A stretch of DNA of 64,000 bases from Hymenobacter sp. APR13 (GCF_000737515.1 NZ_CP006587.1:4397001-4461000), one strand, 5' to 3'; counted from the first letter of the stretch, positions 26,714-35,705 are shown. Program-made: numbers and translations. Notes: generated by a model from the sequence alone, not told the origin.

Positions 26714-27286
26714 TTACTTGCCGGCGCTGCGCACTCCGTAGCGCCGGGCGGTGGCCGTAGCAGCGCGAGTGGAATCCGCCGGGATGCGCACTTCCAGCAG
26801 GTAGTCGTACTCGTTGTCGCCCACAGTGGGCACCGGGCGGGGCGCGCCCAGGGCTTCCACGGTTTCCAGGATGGTGTTGGAATGACCGACCACCAGCACC
26901 GTGCGCCCCTGGTAGTCGCGCCGGATGCGGGCGGCCAGGGCGGGCAGCTGCTTGGCGTCGTAGGGCACAACCTGCTGGTTTTTCAAGACCGCCAGCGGGG
27001 CGGCCGTGGCGCGGGTGCGGGTGGTAGCCGTAGAGAACACCACGTCCAGCGGCATCTTATTCAGCGTTTCGCGCAAAGCCAGGGCCCGCTGCTCTCCGGC
27101 GGGTGTCAGGGGCGGGTCGGCGAGGCCGGGCGTGAGGTCTTTCTCGGCGTGGCGCACGACGTAGACGGTGGTGGAGGGTTGCTTGGCAAAGTCCTTATCC
27201 ACGCGTTGAGGTGAAGGAGTGCAGCGTGTGTTCACGCTTAGCAACGGCAGTGCTAACAGCAGCCAGCGGAAAGCAAGAGTCAGCAT
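26714..27286 (-). CDS. Exported histidine phosphatase family protein
   Basis: A 190-aa member of the phosphoglycerate-mutase-like (SixA-type) superfamily. The catalytic RH motif is VYVVRHAEK; a second Arg is in FSTATTRTRATA and a second His in VLVVGHSNTI. The N terminus (MLTLAFRWLLLALPLLSVNTRC) looks like a signal peptide, possibly a lipoprotein with Cys22, which would place the enzyme in the periplasm. Phosphatase activity is likely; substrate unknown. Lies between the DUF1028 gene and the M28 gene, all on one strand, with short gaps. Confidence 0.88.
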   Translation of the reverse strand: MLTLAFRWLLLALPLLSVNTRCTPSPQRVDKDFAKQPSTTVYVVRHAEKDLTPGLADPPLTPAGEQRALALRETLNKMPLDVVFSTATTRTRATAAPLAVLKNQQVVPYDAKQLPALAARIRRDYQGRTVLVVGHSNTILETVEALGAPRPVPTVGDNEYDYLLEVRIPADSTRAATATARRYGVRSAGK

Positions 27287-27325
27287 CTGTTGAGGGTAAG
27301 GGCGAGTGTGCCTTGTTTTCGTGCT

Positions 27326-28318
27326 TTAGCGCAGGGCCAGAATCTGTCTTAATTCCGCGGCACTCACCGTCAGCAACCCCACCTTAGGCAGCCGCTCGGT
27401 AAGCTCGCGCCAGTTGGGCTCCTGCCGGAAAATGGGGGCCAGCAGCTTCAGCGCGGCCGGCACCTGCTCCTTGTTGGCCAGGCTGATGGCGTGCCAGTAG
27501 CGCATTTCCAGGTTGTTGGGAAATAGCTTTTCGGCGGCCTCATACTCGCGGATGGCGCCGGGCACGTCGTTCTTCTCCACGGCCAGGTCGCCGGCGTTCA
27601 TGTGCTCGTAGGCGCGGTGCAAACTCAGCAAACGGCGCAGCTCCTTGAGCGGCTCGGCGGCATCGTCCACGCGCAAATCCACGAGGCGGTCTTCCCAGAC
27701 GCCCGCGCCCGGCTTGGCCCGCACCACCAGCAGCGCCGCCGACTGCCGCCCGCGCACGTCGCCGCCGGCACCTTGGGCCGCGTCGAGGGCGGCCAGCATG
27801 CGCTCGGGCAGCGGCAGCTTGGCGCCGGCCTCAAAGGCCCGCTGCATGGCGGCGGGCACCTTCTCGGTGAGCATCATATTGGCCTGCACTGAGAATTGCG
27901 TGCCCTGCCGGTGGCCGGCGAAATCAATGCACTTGGCGCCGGTGTGGGTGGCCACGTTGCCTTTGCTGTCCACGATGGCCACCTGGCGCACGTCGCGGCC
28001 GTCGTCGGTGCTGAGCAGCTCGTCGAGGGCTTGCTGGGCGGTTTTGCCGGCGCGCAGCAAAGCCAGCCCGCGCGGCCCAAACGACTTGTTGGTAAACGAC
28101 TGGGTGGCAATGGCCCCCACCCCGGCCTCAGCCCAGCTCACGCTGGTGCCCACCGAAAACCAGTGGCTCTGCACGGCCACGGCCAGGTCGCCGGTGGCGG
28201 GGTCGCGGGCCACGATGCTGTAGGTGTGGGCCAGCGGGTCGGTGGTGCGGTACACCTGGGCGGCGGCCGGGCGGGCCAGGCCGGCCAGCAGCAGCAGGGC
28301 GCAATAGAGTCGTTTCAT
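27326..28318 (-). CDS. Secreted DUF1028 protein with TPR-like C terminus
   Basis: A 330-aa protein: signal peptide (MKRLYCALLLLAGLARPAAAQ), then a DUF1028 domain (HTYSIVARDPATGDLAVAVQS, GVGAIATQSFTNKSFGPRGL, QVAIVDSKGNVATHTGAKC, SVQANMM). This domain has an Ntn-hydrolase-like look, but its activity is unproven. The C-terminal third (YEHMNAGDLAVEKNDVPGAI...LEMRYWHAISLANKEQVPAAL) reads as one or two TPR repeats. About 40 bases upstream of the phosphatase gene on the same strand, so they may form an operon. Confidence 0.88.
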   Translation of the reverse strand: MKRLYCALLLLAGLARPAAAQVYRTTDPLAHTYSIVARDPATGDLAVAVQSHWFSVGTSVSWAEAGVGAIATQSFTNKSFGPRGLALLRAGKTAQQALDELLSTDDGRDVRQVAIVDSKGNVATHTGAKCIDFAGHRQGTQFSVQANMMLTEKVPAAMQRAFEAGAKLPLPERMLAALDAAQGAGGDVRGRQSAALLVVRAKPGAGVWEDRLVDLRVDDAAEPLKELRRLLSLHRAYEHMNAGDLAVEKNDVPGAIREYEAAEKLFPNNLEMRYWHAISLANKEQVPAALKLLAPIFRQEPNWRELTERLPKVGLLTVSAAELRQILALR

Positions 28319-28438
28319 GGGCTAAAGCACGCAAGAAATTGGCGGGGGCGCAATTCGGGCGGGTCACAGAATTGTGTTGAATCAACGAAAAGCGGCACCA
28401 AATGCCGCTGCAACCCGCAAAACCAGGCCTGTTGCCGG

Positions 28439-28468
28439 TTGCTGCTGCCGCATCCGTTGCTACCTTAC
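28439..28468 (+). promoter_or_regulatory. Possible promoter of the compatible-solute ABC operon
   Basis: TTG (28439-28441), 19 bases, then TACCTTAC, close to the Bacteroidota TTG-N19-TAnnTTTG pattern but with two changes in the -7 box. It ends six bases before the ATG of the ATPase gene, which would give an almost leaderless transcript. Confidence 0.35.
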
Positions 28469-28474
28469 CGGCCT

Positions 28475-29494
28475 ATGCCCGAAGCTACCCCTGCCCTTGC
28501 GGTACACCAGCTGACCAAGCACTACGGCCCACACGCCGTGGTGCAGGACGTGACGTTTGCGCTGCAGCCCGGCGAAACGCTGGTGCTGCTGGGCCCCAGC
28601 GGCTGCGGCAAAACCACGCTGCTGCGCATGCTCAACCGCCTCGTGGAGCCCGACAGCGGCACCGTGGAACTGGCCGGGCAGGACGTGCGCCAGCTGCCGC
28701 CCGCACAGCTGCGCCGCGGCATCGGCTACGTGATTCAGCAGGTGGGCTTGCTGCCGCACTACACCGTAGCTGAAAACGTGGGTGTGGTGCCGAGCCTGCT
28801 AGGCCACGCGCCGGCCGCCATTGCCCAGCGCACCAACGAGCTGCTGACGCGCCTGCACCTACCACCGGAACGCTACGCCGGCCAGTACCCGCACCAGCTG
28901 TCGGGCGGGCAGCAGCAGCGGGTGGGGCTGGCCCGCGCCCTGGCCGCCGACCCGCCCCTGGTGCTACTCGACGAGCCCTTCGGCGCCCTCGACCCGATTA
29001 CGCGGGCCGGCATCCGGCGTGAGTTCCGGGAGCTGGATGAGCTGCGCCGCAAGACCATGGTGCTGGTGACCCACGACGTGCAGGAAGCATTCGAGCTGGC
29101 CGACCGGATTCTGCTGCTGGACGCCGGCCAAGTGCAGCAGCTGGGCACCCCGCGGGAGCTGCTGTTCCAGCCCGCCAACGACTTCGTGCGGCGCTTCTTC
29201 GAGGCCGAAAAGCTGAGCCTGCAGCTCCGCACGCTACGGCTGCAGGACGTGCTACCCGATTTAGCTTCCGAGTACACAAACACCTCATCTTCAAACCACA
29301 AAATCCTGCCACTTACAGCAACTATTCAGGAGGCATTGGAGGCCCTCAGCGTCATCGACCCGGCCTCAGACCCGGCCACTGAGCGGGTGCTGCTGACGCA
29401 ACCAGCAGCCGCTGAGGCCCCGGCCGTACCCTTCACGCTGGCCTCGCTGATGAGTGCATTCGGGCAGGCTGTCCACCGTCTATCGAAGCCATGA
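28475..29494 (+). CDS. Osmoprotectant-type ABC importer, ATP-binding protein
   Basis: A 339-aa ATPase of the glycine betaine/choline (OpuCA/ProV) type. Walker A GPSGCGKTT (about 41), Q-loop YVIQQVGLLPH, signature LSGGQQQRVGLARAL (about 142), Walker B LVLLDEPFGALD and the switch His in VLVTHDVQEAF are all intact. Beyond about residue 245 is a 95-residue extension with no CBS pair that I can recognise. The stop overlaps the start of the permease fusion gene (ATGA), so the pair forms one transporter for a compatible solute such as glycine betaine or choline (inferred). Confidence 0.92.
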   Translation: MPEATPALAVHQLTKHYGPHAVVQDVTFALQPGETLVLLGPSGCGKTTLLRMLNRLVEPDSGTVELAGQDVRQLPPAQLRRGIGYVIQQVGLLPHYTVAENVGVVPSLLGHAPAAIAQRTNELLTRLHLPPERYAGQYPHQLSGGQQQRVGLARALAADPPLVLLDEPFGALDPITRAGIRREFRELDELRRKTMVLVTHDVQEAFELADRILLLDAGQVQQLGTPRELLFQPANDFVRRFFEAEKLSLQLRTLRLQDVLPDLASEYTNTSSSNHKILPLTATIQEALEALSVIDPASDPATERVLLTQPAAAEAPAVPFTLASLMSAFGQAVHRLSKP

Positions 29495-31059
29495 AGACGC
29501 TCCACGAACTCCTGGCTTTCTGGCAGACGCAGGCCGGCAAACTCGGCGAGCAAACCCTGCAGCACATCGGCCTGACGGCCGCTTCGCTGCTGCTGGGCGT
29601 GCTGGTGGGCGTGCCGCTGGGGCTGTGGCTCACGCGCCGGCCGCGGCTGGCGCCCTGGGTGCTGGGCGCGGCCGGTGTGCTCCAGACCATTCCGAGCATT
29701 GCGCTGCTGGGCTTCCTGATTCCGCTGCTGGGCATCGGGCCGGGGCCGGCTATTCTGGCTCTGTTCCTCTACTCCTTGCTGCCCATCATCCGCAACACGG
29801 TAGCGGGCGTGCAGGGCGTGCCGCTGGCCGTGGTGGACGCCGCCCGCGGGCTGGGCTTCACCGACGGGCAGCTGCTGCGCCGCGTGGAGCTGCCGCTGGC
29901 GCTGCCGGTGCTCATGGCCGGCATCCGCACGGCGGCCGTCATCAACGTGGGCGTGGCCACGCTGGCGGCCTATGTGGCGGCTGGCGGCCTCGGAGAGTTC
30001 ATCTTCGGTGGCATTGCCCTCAACAACCCGGTAATGATTCTGGCGGGCGCCATTCCGGCTGCCGCCTTGGCCCTAGCCTTTGATGCCACGTTGGGCGGCG
30101 TGCAGCGGCTGTCGGGGCGGAAGCTGGTGGCGGTGGGGCGCGGGCTGCTGGTAGCGCTGCCGCTGCTGGCGGGCCTCTATTTGCTGCCCCGAGCTGCCGG
30201 CAAGCTGCTGGCCGGTTTCAGCCCCGAGTTCATCGGCCGCGCCGACGGCCTGCCGGGTTTGCGCCAGGCGTACGGGCTGGGCCGCCTGCCCAGCGTGGTG
30301 CTGGCCCCGGCTCTGGTGTACGAAGCCGCCCGCAGCGCCAACGTGGACCTCATCGACGGCTACTCCACCGACGGCCGCATCAAGGCCTACCACCTGCGCG
30401 TGCTCCACGATGACCGGCACGTGTTCCCGCCCTACTTCGCAGCCCCCGTGGTGCGGACCGGGCTGCTCACCGAGCACCCCGAGCTGCGGGCCGTATTCGG
30501 GATGCTGGCCGGCCAGCTCTCCGACTCCGTGATGACCGACCTCAACTACCGCGTCGACTATCTGCACGAGGAGCCCAAGGCGGTGGCGCTGGCGTTTCTG
30601 CGGCGGCGCGGGCTGTGGCGGGCACCCCGGCCGCTGAGCGCGGGCGCGCCCGTCGTGAAGCTGGGCTCCAAGATTTTTGCCGAACAGTACATTCTGGCCG
30701 AGCTATACGCCAGCCTGATTCGGGGCTATACTGCATTGGACGTGAGCACCAAAACCGGGCTGGGCGGCACCACCATCTGCTTCGAGGCGTTGCGCAGCGG
30801 CGCCATCGACATGTACCCCGAGTACAGCGGCACCGGGCTGCTGGTGCTGCTGCAGCCCCCGCCCGCCACCGTCGATTCGCTGGGCGCCGACGCCGGGGCG
30901 GTGTTCGGCTACGTGCGCCAGCAGTTCCGGCGGCGCTACCAGCTGGAATGGCTGGCGCCGCTAGGCTTCAACAACACCTACGCGCTGCTTATGCGCCGGC
31001 AGCAGGCGCAGCAGCTGGGCATCAGCTCTATTTCGGAGCTGAGTGCGTACCTGAAGTAA
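29491..31059 (+). CDS. Osmoprotectant ABC permease fused to a circularly permuted substrate-binding domain
   Basis: A 522-aa protein. Residues about 20-215 are an OpuCB-type permease with membrane helices and the EAA-like loop AVVDAARGLGFTDGQLLRRVELPLALP. The rest is an OpuC-type binding domain in swapped order. First comes what is normally the second half: SPEFIGRADGLPGL (about 245), IDGYSTDGR (288-296), FPPYFAAPVV (312). Then comes what is normally the first half: GSKIFAEQ (392-399), YPEYSGTG (442), GFNNTYAL (492). The junction lies cleanly at a lobe boundary. Being tethered, the domain would capture solute at the outer face of the inner membrane. Confidence 0.92.
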   Translation: MKTLHELLAFWQTQAGKLGEQTLQHIGLTAASLLLGVLVGVPLGLWLTRRPRLAPWVLGAAGVLQTIPSIALLGFLIPLLGIGPGPAILALFLYSLLPIIRNTVAGVQGVPLAVVDAARGLGFTDGQLLRRVELPLALPVLMAGIRTAAVINVGVATLAAYVAAGGLGEFIFGGIALNNPVMILAGAIPAAALALAFDATLGGVQRLSGRKLVAVGRGLLVALPLLAGLYLLPRAAGKLLAGFSPEFIGRADGLPGLRQAYGLGRLPSVVLAPALVYEAARSANVDLIDGYSTDGRIKAYHLRVLHDDRHVFPPYFAAPVVRTGLLTEHPELRAVFGMLAGQLSDSVMTDLNYRVDYLHEEPKAVALAFLRRRGLWRAPRPLSAGAPVVKLGSKIFAEQYILAELYASLIRGYTALDVSTKTGLGGTTICFEALRSGAIDMYPEYSGTGLLVLLQPPPATVDSLGADAGAVFGYVRQQFRRRYQLEWLAPLGFNNTYALLMRRQQAQQLGISSISELSAYLK

Positions 31060-31177
31060 AGCTAAGCTCCAGCTTGGCGACGAGCGCAGCGAGTGTCCGG
31101 CACCGCGCCAACGCAGCCTACTTCATGCTCTCTTCACGCTGGCGGCGCGTATGTTGCACCACATTTAGCTTGTTTCT

Positions 31178-31864
31178 ATGCACATTCTGCTTGTCGAAGA
31201 CGAAAAAGGCCTGCACCAGGAGGTGAAACAGTTCCTGCTGCAGTCGCAGTACCTCGTCGATTCGGCCTTCACCTTCGCGGAGGCTTCCGAGAAAATTTAC
31301 GTCAACAGCTACGATTTCGTGCTGCTGGACCTGGGCCTGCCCGGCGGCGACGGCCTGGACCTGCTGCACGAAGCTCGCCAGAACGACAAGCAGGAGGCTT
31401 CCTTCATCATCCTGACGGCCCGCGGCGACCTCGACGACCGAATCAAAGGCCTGGACCTGGGCGCCGACGACTACCTGCCCAAGCCGTTTTCGCTGCTGGA
31501 GCTGCAGAGCCGGATGCAGGCCATCACGCGCCGCAAGTTTGGGCTGCGGCGGCAGGAAATCACCTTCGGGCAGGGTTTCGAGATGGACGTGACGGCCCGC
31601 GTGCTGCGCCACAGCGAGCAGGAAGTGCCGCTCACCAAAAAGGAATTCGACCTGCTCCACTATTTGCTGCTGCACAAAAGCCGCGTGCTCACGCGCCTGC
31701 AGCTGGGTGAGCACCTATGGGGCAACGTGCTGGAAGACGATTCCGACTCCAACTACATCGACGTGCACATCAAGAACATCCGCAAGAAGCTCACGTCCTT
31801 CGCCCCCGCCGATTTCCTGGAAACCGTGCGCGGAATAGGCTACAGAATTTCAGAATCAGGTTAG
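31178..31864 (+). CDS. OmpR/PhoB-family response regulator
   Basis: A 228-aa two-component regulator. The receiver domain has VEDE acid residues at the start, phospho-acceptor Asp51 in VLLDLGLPG, the Thr in IILTARGD and Lys in LPKPF. The winged-helix DNA-binding domain is at about 130-225 (LTKKEFDLLHYLLLHKSRVLT, DVHIKNIRKKL, VRGIGYRI). The partner kinase is very likely the gene at 32283, although a small unknown gene sits between. Target genes are unknown; the solute importer just upstream is one possibility. Confidence 0.93.
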   Translation: MHILLVEDEKGLHQEVKQFLLQSQYLVDSAFTFAEASEKIYVNSYDFVLLDLGLPGGDGLDLLHEARQNDKQEASFIILTARGDLDDRIKGLDLGADDYLPKPFSLLELQSRMQAITRRKFGLRRQEITFGQGFEMDVTARVLRHSEQEVPLTKKEFDLLHYLLLHKSRVLTRLQLGEHLWGNVLEDDSDSNYIDVHIKNIRKKLTSFAPADFLETVRGIGYRISESG

Positions 31865-31878
31865 ATTACTTACTGCCG

Positions 31879-32265
31879 ATGATGTCTATATCTGCGTCCG
31901 AATCTTTTGGCTATTTCGTCTCCACCCTGAAAAGCTCTTCCGGCCAGGTTTTACGAATGGAAGATCAGGTAGTAGAGTATATGATCTTCGAGGAGTTCGA
32001 ATGCAATGCTATTACGTTCCTGCACGAAAATACGCTCGATATCTTACTGACCAGCAAATACATTCCTAAAAGCATCTACTGGCTAGCGCAGCGTTTACGC
32101 GTTAAAGCTCTTGACAAGTTTAGCAGGTCCGATGCGCTGCTGCGCACCGCTCGCGTGGTTCGGCAGGATCGGGAATGGCTGGATATAATGGGATTGTCGG
32201 ATCAAATATTGGGTCAGCTAATCGCACATTCAGGGGCAGAAATCCGGAGGCAATTCCAGTTCTAA
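31879..32265 (+). CDS. Small hypothetical protein between response regulator and kinase
   Basis: A 128-aa protein (MMSISASESFGYFVSTLK...) with no signal peptide or membrane helix. It is mostly helical, with EDQVVEYMIFEEFECNAITFL and SKYIPKSIYWLAQRLRVKAL. I do not recognise the family. It starts 14 bases after the regulator stop and ends 17 bases before the kinase start, so it is probably co-transcribed with both. Its base composition is AT-richer than either neighbour, suggesting later insertion. Alternative start: the next ATG, one codon on. Function unknown. Confidence 0.6.
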   Translation: MMSISASESFGYFVSTLKSSSGQVLRMEDQVVEYMIFEEFECNAITFLHENTLDILLTSKYIPKSIYWLAQRLRVKALDKFSRSDALLRTARVVRQDREWLDIMGLSDQILGQLIAHSGAEIRRQFQF

Positions 32266-32282
32266 CTACCAGTTACTCCCCC

Positions 32283-33647
32283 ATGCGCCTTGAAGCTAAA
32301 CTGGCCCTGTTCAATGCCTTGTCCAAGCTGCTGCTGGTGCTGCTGGGGGCGCTGGTGATTCCGCCCATCGTGAGCCGGGTGGCCGTGTCGCACACCGACC
32401 AACGCCTGCACGAGAAGAAGCGCGAGGTGCTGGCCCTGATTGCCCGCGACGGCCTGACTGCCTTTGTGCGGCAGGAGCAGAACGAGGCTTACGCCGACTA
32501 CAACATCCTCAAGCAGGAATACATCAGCCTGACGCCGGAAGCGGGCCAGGTACCCGTAGCGGCCGTGGAGCGCATTTTCGATGAGCAGCGGCAGGTCGAC
32601 AACGATGTAGAGGATTTCCGGATTCTGAGCTACCAGTTTGCGGCGCAGGGCCGCCCCTACCGCCTAGAAATCGGCTCGTCGCTGGCTACGGTGGAGTTGC
32701 TGGAAGCCACGCTGCGGCAACTGGCGCTGTGGGTGCTGGTGGTGGGCGCCCTGCTCACCATCGTGACGGACGCGGCCTTTGCGCGCTTCCTGCTGCGCCC
32801 CCTCAGCGACCTGATAACGCGCAAGCTGCGCAACGTGCGCCACCCGTCGGCCTTCCCCTTCGCCCCCATCAGCACCAGCACCACCGACTTCCGGCGCCTC
32901 GACGACAGCCTCAACGAAATGATGCACCAGGTGCAGTCGGCGTTTGAGAAGGAGCGCGAGTTTATGAGCAACGTGTCGCACGAGTTGCTAACGCCGGTCA
33001 GCATTCTGCAGACGCGCTTCGAGAACATGCTGCAGGACCCTGACCTCAGCCACGCGCACTCGTTGAAGATCGTGGAGTCGCAGAAAACGCTCTACCGCCT
33101 ACGCAACACCGTCCGGACGCTGCTGCTTATCGCCAACATCGAAAACGAGCAGTACCTGCGCGAGGACTCGGTGAGCCTGGCCACCGTGCTGGCCGAAGTT
33201 CTCAACGAGCTTGACGACCGGCTAACCCAGCGCGAGCTGCACCTGCACACCCAGCTTTCCCCCGACCTAGTGCTGCCCCGTGCCAACCACACGCTGCTGT
33301 TTACGCTGCTATTCAACCTGCTCAGCAACGCCATCAAGTACAATCGCTGGGGCGGCAGCATCACCGTGACGGGCTCACTGCTGCCAGGCGGCGGCTACCG
33401 CCTGGCCGTGGCCGATACCGGGCCGGGCATTGCCCCCGAAAACCTACCCCACCTCTTCGACCGGTTCCGGCGCTTTAATGCGGGCGGGGCCGCATCGCCG
33501 GAAGGCTTCGGCCTCGGCTTGCCCATTGCCCTCACCATTGCCACCTTCCACGAAGCCACCCTCACGGCTACCTCGGAGCTGGGCAAAGGCACCACGTTTG
33601 CGCTGGAATTTGCCGGTGAGGCTGCCACTAAACCCTCTGACACCTAG
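32283..33647 (+). CDS. Sensor histidine kinase
   Basis: A 454-aa inner-membrane kinase. TM1 lies at about 14-30 and TM2 at about 150-172, enclosing a periplasmic domain of some 120 residues. A HAMP-like stretch (LLRPLSDLITRKL) leads to the phospho-acceptor His in EFMSNVSHELLTPVSIL (about 232). The ATPase domain has an N box (NLLSNAIKYN), G1 (VADTGPGIAPE), an F box (HLFDRFRRFN) and G2 (GFGLGLPIA). All catalytic elements are intact. It likely phosphorylates the OmpR-type regulator at 31178. The start is the ATG after CTCCCCC. Confidence 0.93.
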   Translation: MRLEAKLALFNALSKLLLVLLGALVIPPIVSRVAVSHTDQRLHEKKREVLALIARDGLTAFVRQEQNEAYADYNILKQEYISLTPEAGQVPVAAVERIFDEQRQVDNDVEDFRILSYQFAAQGRPYRLEIGSSLATVELLEATLRQLALWVLVVGALLTIVTDAAFARFLLRPLSDLITRKLRNVRHPSAFPFAPISTSTTDFRRLDDSLNEMMHQVQSAFEKEREFMSNVSHELLTPVSILQTRFENMLQDPDLSHAHSLKIVESQKTLYRLRNTVRTLLLIANIENEQYLREDSVSLATVLAEVLNELDDRLTQRELHLHTQLSPDLVLPRANHTLLFTLLFNLLSNAIKYNRWGGSITVTGSLLPGGGYRLAVADTGPGIAPENLPHLFDRFRRFNAGGAASPEGFGLGLPIALTIATFHEATLTATSELGKGTTFALEFAGEAATKPSDT

Positions 33648-33718
33648 CACTTTTACTCATACAGTCTTCATGCTGAGCGTGCTAGCTTAGAGCTCCCACT
33701 CGCTCAACTACCACCAGC

Positions 33719-33922
33719 ATGAAACTTCCTTCCATTCGCCACCAGTCCTACGCCCGGCCGTTGCTCGGCATTTTGCTGCTGCTGGCCGCACTGGCCGCAA
33801 TGCTCTATCTACCCGTGTTGCTCAAGCCCACGCCGCCGGCAGCCGTAGCGCACAGCGTCCCGCTGGTAGTACGCCACGCACCCGGGCCAGTAGTGCGCCA
33901 CGTGCGCAGCTTGCCCCAATGA
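33719..33922 (+). CDS. Small single-helix membrane protein
   Basis: A 67-aa protein with one membrane helix (LLGILLLLAALAAMLYLPVLL) and a short Pro/Val/His-rich tail (PLVVRHAPGPVVRHVRSLP) in which VVRH occurs twice. It starts 71 bases after the kinase gene and is followed by a clear terminator, which supports it being a real gene. Family and function not recognised. Confidence 0.5.
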   Translation: MKLPSIRHQSYARPLLGILLLLAALAAMLYLPVLLKPTPPAAVAHSVPLVVRHAPGPVVRHVRSLPQ

Positions 33923-33937
33923 GCTTCTCACCAGCAT

Positions 33938-33985
33938 AAAAAGCGTCGGCCGGCACTTGTAAATCCAGTGCTGGCCGACGCTTTT
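33938..33985. terminator. Bidirectional rho-independent terminator
   Basis: Stem AAAAGCGTCGGCCGGCACT / AGTGCTGGCCGACGCTTTT (one mismatch) between the small membrane protein and the converging surE gene. Confidence 0.85.
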
Positions 33986-34007
33986 CGTTTTACTTGCTGG
34001 CTACTCT

Positions 34008-34877
34008 CTACCCCAGTCCTTCGGCCGATTCGCCGGGCTCGGGGGTGGCGCTGCCCAGGTGCGGGGCGGGCTGCGTGGGGCCGTCGAATTTCGGGCCCAG
34101 CTGCCAGCTGGCGTTCAGGCTGCTGATGGCGTGGTGGGCCGTGAGGTCGAACTGGCAGGGCACCACCGATATGAAGTTGTTGGCCAGCGCCCACTCGTCG
34201 GTGTCGGTGCCCTGATCGAGGTTCACGAACTCCCCGATCAGCCAGTAATACGGGCGCTTGTAGGGGTCGTGGCGCAAATCGAACTCTTCCTGCCACTTGG
34301 CGCGGGCCTGGCGGCAGATGCGGATGCCCGCAATTGGCTGCTCCGACTTCTTGGGAATGTTCACGTTCAGGGCCGTACCCTGCGGGATACCGTACGCCAG
34401 CGCCTCCCGCACAATGTGCTCCACCCAGGCTTCGGTGTGCTCGAAGTCGGCGTTGTGGCCGTATTCGCACAGCGAAAACCCGATGGCCGGCAGCCCTTCG
34501 ATGGCCGCCTCGATGGCCGCCGACATCGTGCCTGAGTACAGCACATTCACCGACGAGTTGGAGCCGTGGTTGATGCCCGACACCACCAGATCGGGCTGGC
34601 GGTCTTTCAGCACGTGGTGCTTGGCCAGCTTCACGCAGTCGGCCGGGGTACCACTGCACTCGTAGCTCTCAATGCCGGGGAAAATGGTGCTGGGGTCGAG
34701 GCGCAGCGAGGTGCCGATGGTGATGGCATGGCCCATGCCCGACTGCGGCGAGTTAGGCGCCACCACCACTACCTCGCCGATGCGGCGCATGACGCGCACG
34801 AGCGTGGCAATGCCGGGGGCCGTGATGCCGTCGTCGTTGGAAATGAGAATCAGGGGTTTGCGGGCAGTATCAGACAC
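34008..34877 (-). CDS. surE: 5'/3'-nucleotidase SurE
   Basis: A 289-aa metal-dependent phosphatase that releases phosphate from nucleoside 5'- and 3'-monophosphates, linked to stationary-phase survival. The active site is clear: ILISNDDGITAPG with the DD metal ligands, the Ser in APNSPQSGMGH, GTPADCVKLA, and VVSGINHGSNS with the Asn ligand. A C-terminal extension of some 25 residues (PAPHLGSATPEPGESAEGLG) is low complexity. It is a stand-alone gene, divergent from a lipoprotein gene. Cytosolic. Confidence 0.96.
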   Translation of the reverse strand: MSDTARKPLILISNDDGITAPGIATLVRVMRRIGEVVVVAPNSPQSGMGHAITIGTSLRLDPSTIFPGIESYECSGTPADCVKLAKHHVLKDRQPDLVVSGINHGSNSSVNVLYSGTMSAAIEAAIEGLPAIGFSLCEYGHNADFEHTEAWVEHIVREALAYGIPQGTALNVNIPKKSEQPIAGIRICRQARAKWQEEFDLRHDPYKRPYYWLIGEFVNLDQGTDTDEWALANNFISVVPCQFDLTAHHAISSLNASWQLGPKFDGPTQPAPHLGSATPEPGESAEGLG

Positions 34878-35012
34878 GATGCGAAAGGGTGTGGTGAACG
34901 ATCAGGAAGCCAAAGGTACTCGTTTCCCTACGCGCCAACCGGGTGGCACGGCCGACACTCCCGGCAAATTATCTGCCGGGCCGGCCATCAACTACCGGCC
35001 TCGTTCTGCCGT

Positions 35013-35705
35013 ATGCCCATGATGCTGAATCGATTTGCTTCCCTGGTACCGGCGCTGGCCGCGGCCCTGCTTACCACGACCCTCGCCACTTCCTGCGGCT
35101 CGCCCTCCGACTCGGGCACGCCGCCCTTCCTGCCCGCCGACGGGGCTACCGATCCGGCCGCCCTCAAGCCTGGCACTACTGGTGTAGCCCAGGAACCTGG
35201 TACCAATGCTCCTACCGACAACATCAACCTGCAATACCTGATCAGCCCGGGCCGCGCCGGCATGTTGCGCCTGGGCATGCGCGAAGCCCAGCTCAAAAAG
35301 GTGGTGCCCGCCGAGCTGCTCCGCCCCACCACCTACTCCGACAACGGCCGGCAATTGCCCGCCTATGAAATGCGCGACGCCCAGCGCCCCGAGGCCCCGG
35401 CCAACGTGCTGCACATGATTCCGGACTCGGCTGGCGGCTACCGCCTGCGCCGCATCCGCATCTACGACCCGCAGTACCGCACAGCCGAAGGTATTGGTGT
35501 CGGCTCGCCGTTTGGGGCGGCTCGCCAGAACCTGGGGCTTACCAAGGTGCGCAATACGCCAGCCGGCTTTGCCGCCGTTTCGGGCAAAGTGAAAATTGCC
35601 TGGGTAATTGACCCGAACTCGCTCCCCGATAAGCACCCGGAAGAAATGAGTTCGACGGATATTCCGCCAGCCGCGCGCATCACGGGGGTATTACTTTACC
35701 AGTAG
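35013..35705 (+). CDS. Hypothetical lipoprotein
   Basis: A 230-aa protein with lipobox (ALLTTTLATSC) and a low-complexity linker (Pro/Ala/Thr/Gly, about 32-70). The C-terminal domain begins QYLISPGRAGMLRLGMREAQLKKVV and continues with LRRIRIYDPQYRTAEGIGVGS. The phrase G-x-x-R-L-G-M is reminiscent of small periplasmic domains that occur in lipoproteins of this phylum, but I cannot name the family. ATGs at 35013, 35019 and 35022 are all possible starts. A promoter for the next gene follows its stop. Confidence 0.65.
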   Translation: MPMMLNRFASLVPALAAALLTTTLATSCGSPSDSGTPPFLPADGATDPAALKPGTTGVAQEPGTNAPTDNINLQYLISPGRAGMLRLGMREAQLKKVVPAELLRPTTYSDNGRQLPAYEMRDAQRPEAPANVLHMIPDSAGGYRLRRIRIYDPQYRTAEGIGVGSPFGAARQNLGLTKVRNTPAGFAAVSGKVKIAWVIDPNSLPDKHPEEMSSTDIPPAARITGVLLYQ

